The notes beneath the pieces are model-generated. The model was given only the letters and a program-made list of their open reading frames with translations, was not told the DNA's origin and did no database searches. Positions 13,861 to 14,725 of a stretch of 14,725 nt of DNA are shown one piece after another (position 1 is the stretch's first letter; each line of letters starts with the position of its first letter). The DNA lies in assembly GCA_964384675.1 (NCBI GenBank), contig CAYLNK010000146.1, positions 1 through 14,725 of the forward strand. The letters are read 5' to 3'. The position numbers and the translations under genes were made by a program. This stretch comes from CAYLNK01 sp964384675. GTDB taxonomy: Bacteria; Acidobacteriota; Thermoanaerobaculia; UBA5066.

Positions 13861-14725
13861 TCAGTCGAATCGGACCGACACCAGCTTCGAGACCCCCGGC
13901 TCCTCCTGGGTCACGCCGTAGAGGGCCTGGGCGGTCTCCATCGTCCTCTTGCTGTGGGTGATCAGGACGAATTGCGTCTCCTCGGAGAGCTCGGCGAGGA
14001 GCGAGGTGAAGCGGTCGATGTTCGCCTCGTCGAGCGGGGCGTCCACCTCGTCCAGGATGCAGAACGGCGACGGCTTGAACTTGAAGATCGAGACCAGGAG
14101 CGCGATCGCGGTCAGCGCCTTCTCGCCCCCGGAGAGGAGGCCGATCGTCTGGTTCCGCTTGCCCGGGGGCTGCGCCATGATCTCGATCCCGGAGTCGAGC
14201 GGGTCGGTCTCGTCCAGCAGGTGCATCGCCGCGGTGCCGCCCCGGAAGAGGCGCTGGTACATCTGGGCGAAGCTGGCGTTGATGGCGGCGAACGCCTCCT
14301 GAAACCGCTCGGCCGACGTCTCGTTGATCGTCTTGAGCGTCTCGAGGATCTGGTCGAGCGACTTCTCGAGGTCGAGCTTCTGGGTATTCAGCTCCTGCAG
14401 CCGCTTCGACTCCACGTCGAACTCCTCCAGCGCGGCGTGGTTCACCGGGCCGAGCTTCTCGAGGGCCAGCGTCTTGAGGGTGACCTCTTCCGCCAGTGCG
14501 GACTCGTCGGGAAGGGACTCTCCCTCGGCGAGCTCGATCGCGGGCAGCTCCTCGGGGGCGCAGGCGAACTCGTTGCGGCACGTCTCCACGAGGTAGTCGT
14601 GGTCGGCCTTGCGGCGCTCCAGGACGAGCTCCGCCTCGAAGCGGGCCTTGCGCGCGGCGTCGAGGGCCTCACGCGAGACGTGGTCGCCCTGCTCGGCCGC
14701 CGCCCGGCGCTGGCGGATCTCCACC
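13861..14725 (-). CDS. smc: Chromosome segregation ATPase SMC, C-terminal part (partial)
   Basis: About 287 codons of the C-terminal end are visible; the N-terminal part lies beyond 14725. The visible portion starts with coiled coil (about 1-140), including the family phrase LGPVNHAALEEFD (91-103). It then enters the ATPase head: the signature LSGGEKALTAIAL (197-209), Walker B FCILDEVDAPLDEAN (221-235) and the switch His in ITHSKRTMETA (255-265). It ends LYGVTQEEPGVSKLVSVRFD, a normal SMC terminus. SMC organises and compacts chromosomes with ScpA and ScpB. The codon at 14724-14722 is an internal GTG, not a start. Nothing is odd in the visible portion. Confidence 0.96.
   Translation of the reverse strand, partial: VEIRQRRAAAEQGDHVSREALDAARKARFEAELVLERRKADHDYLVETCRNEFACAPEELPAIELAEGESLPDESALAEEVTLKTLALEKLGPVNHAALEEFDVESKRLQELNTQKLDLEKSLDQILETLKTINETSAERFQEAFAAINASFAQMYQRLFRGGTAAMHLLDETDPLDSGIEIMAQPPGKRNQTIGLLSGGEKALTAIALLVSIFKFKPSPFCILDEVDAPLDEANIDRFTSLLAELSEETQFVLITHSKRTMETAQALYGVTQEEPGVSKLVSVRFD

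Overview
The window is very GC-rich bacterial chromosome with tightly packed genes. It starts inside the 3' end of a 23S rRNA gene and ends inside an smc gene. The gene content (an aa3/caa3-type oxidase cluster with two subunit III genes, a SCO-like gene, a di-heme c lipoprotein and a small CPTC membrane protein, plus a DUF255/YyaL-type protein) fits an aerobic or microaerobic Gram-negative-type bacterium. Acidobacteriota, or a related deep-branching soil or sediment phylum, is my best guess. That is an inference from gene style only. The 23S and 5S sequences would settle it.

Layout. Bases 1-709 (+) hold the end of an rRNA operon: 23S 3' end, a tRNA-free spacer with two strong hairpins, 5S rRNA and an intrinsic terminator. 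A small gene of unknown function (877-1266, +) follows, with its own extended -10 promoter and perfect Shine-Dalgarno. It converges on a caspase-like/SHOCT protein (1329-2672, -) across a 13-bp GC hairpin. The caspase-like gene diverges from a DUF255 thioredoxin-domain gene (2734-4582, +) across a 61-base gap that holds a long palindrome. The DUF255 gene carries a single-base frameshift near 3078-3083. Next on + come htpX (from a good sigma70-like promoter), a TerC-family membrane protein and a nucleoside hydrolase.

From 13720 down to 7670 (-) lies a compact respiratory operon: coxB, coxA, a divergent coxC, a di-heme cytochrome c lipoprotein, a SCO-like protein, a canonical coxC, coxD and a small CPTC membrane protein. 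Its ATGA overlaps and one- to few-base gaps indicate co-transcription. The cytochrome c probably feeds electrons to CuA on CoxB, since CoxB has no fused cytochrome domain. Upstream of the operon on the same strand is the end of smc.

The main oddities are in the oxidase operon. The SCO-like protein has no cysteine: both CxxxC positions are alanine and the copper histidine is leucine. CoxA has Phe where the K-channel lysine normally sits. One of the two subunit III paralogues lacks the conserved membrane glutamate. I did not find a wholly new multi-gene system. The SHOCT-caspase-like protein next to the palindrome-controlled divergent promoter is the best candidate for undescribed biology.
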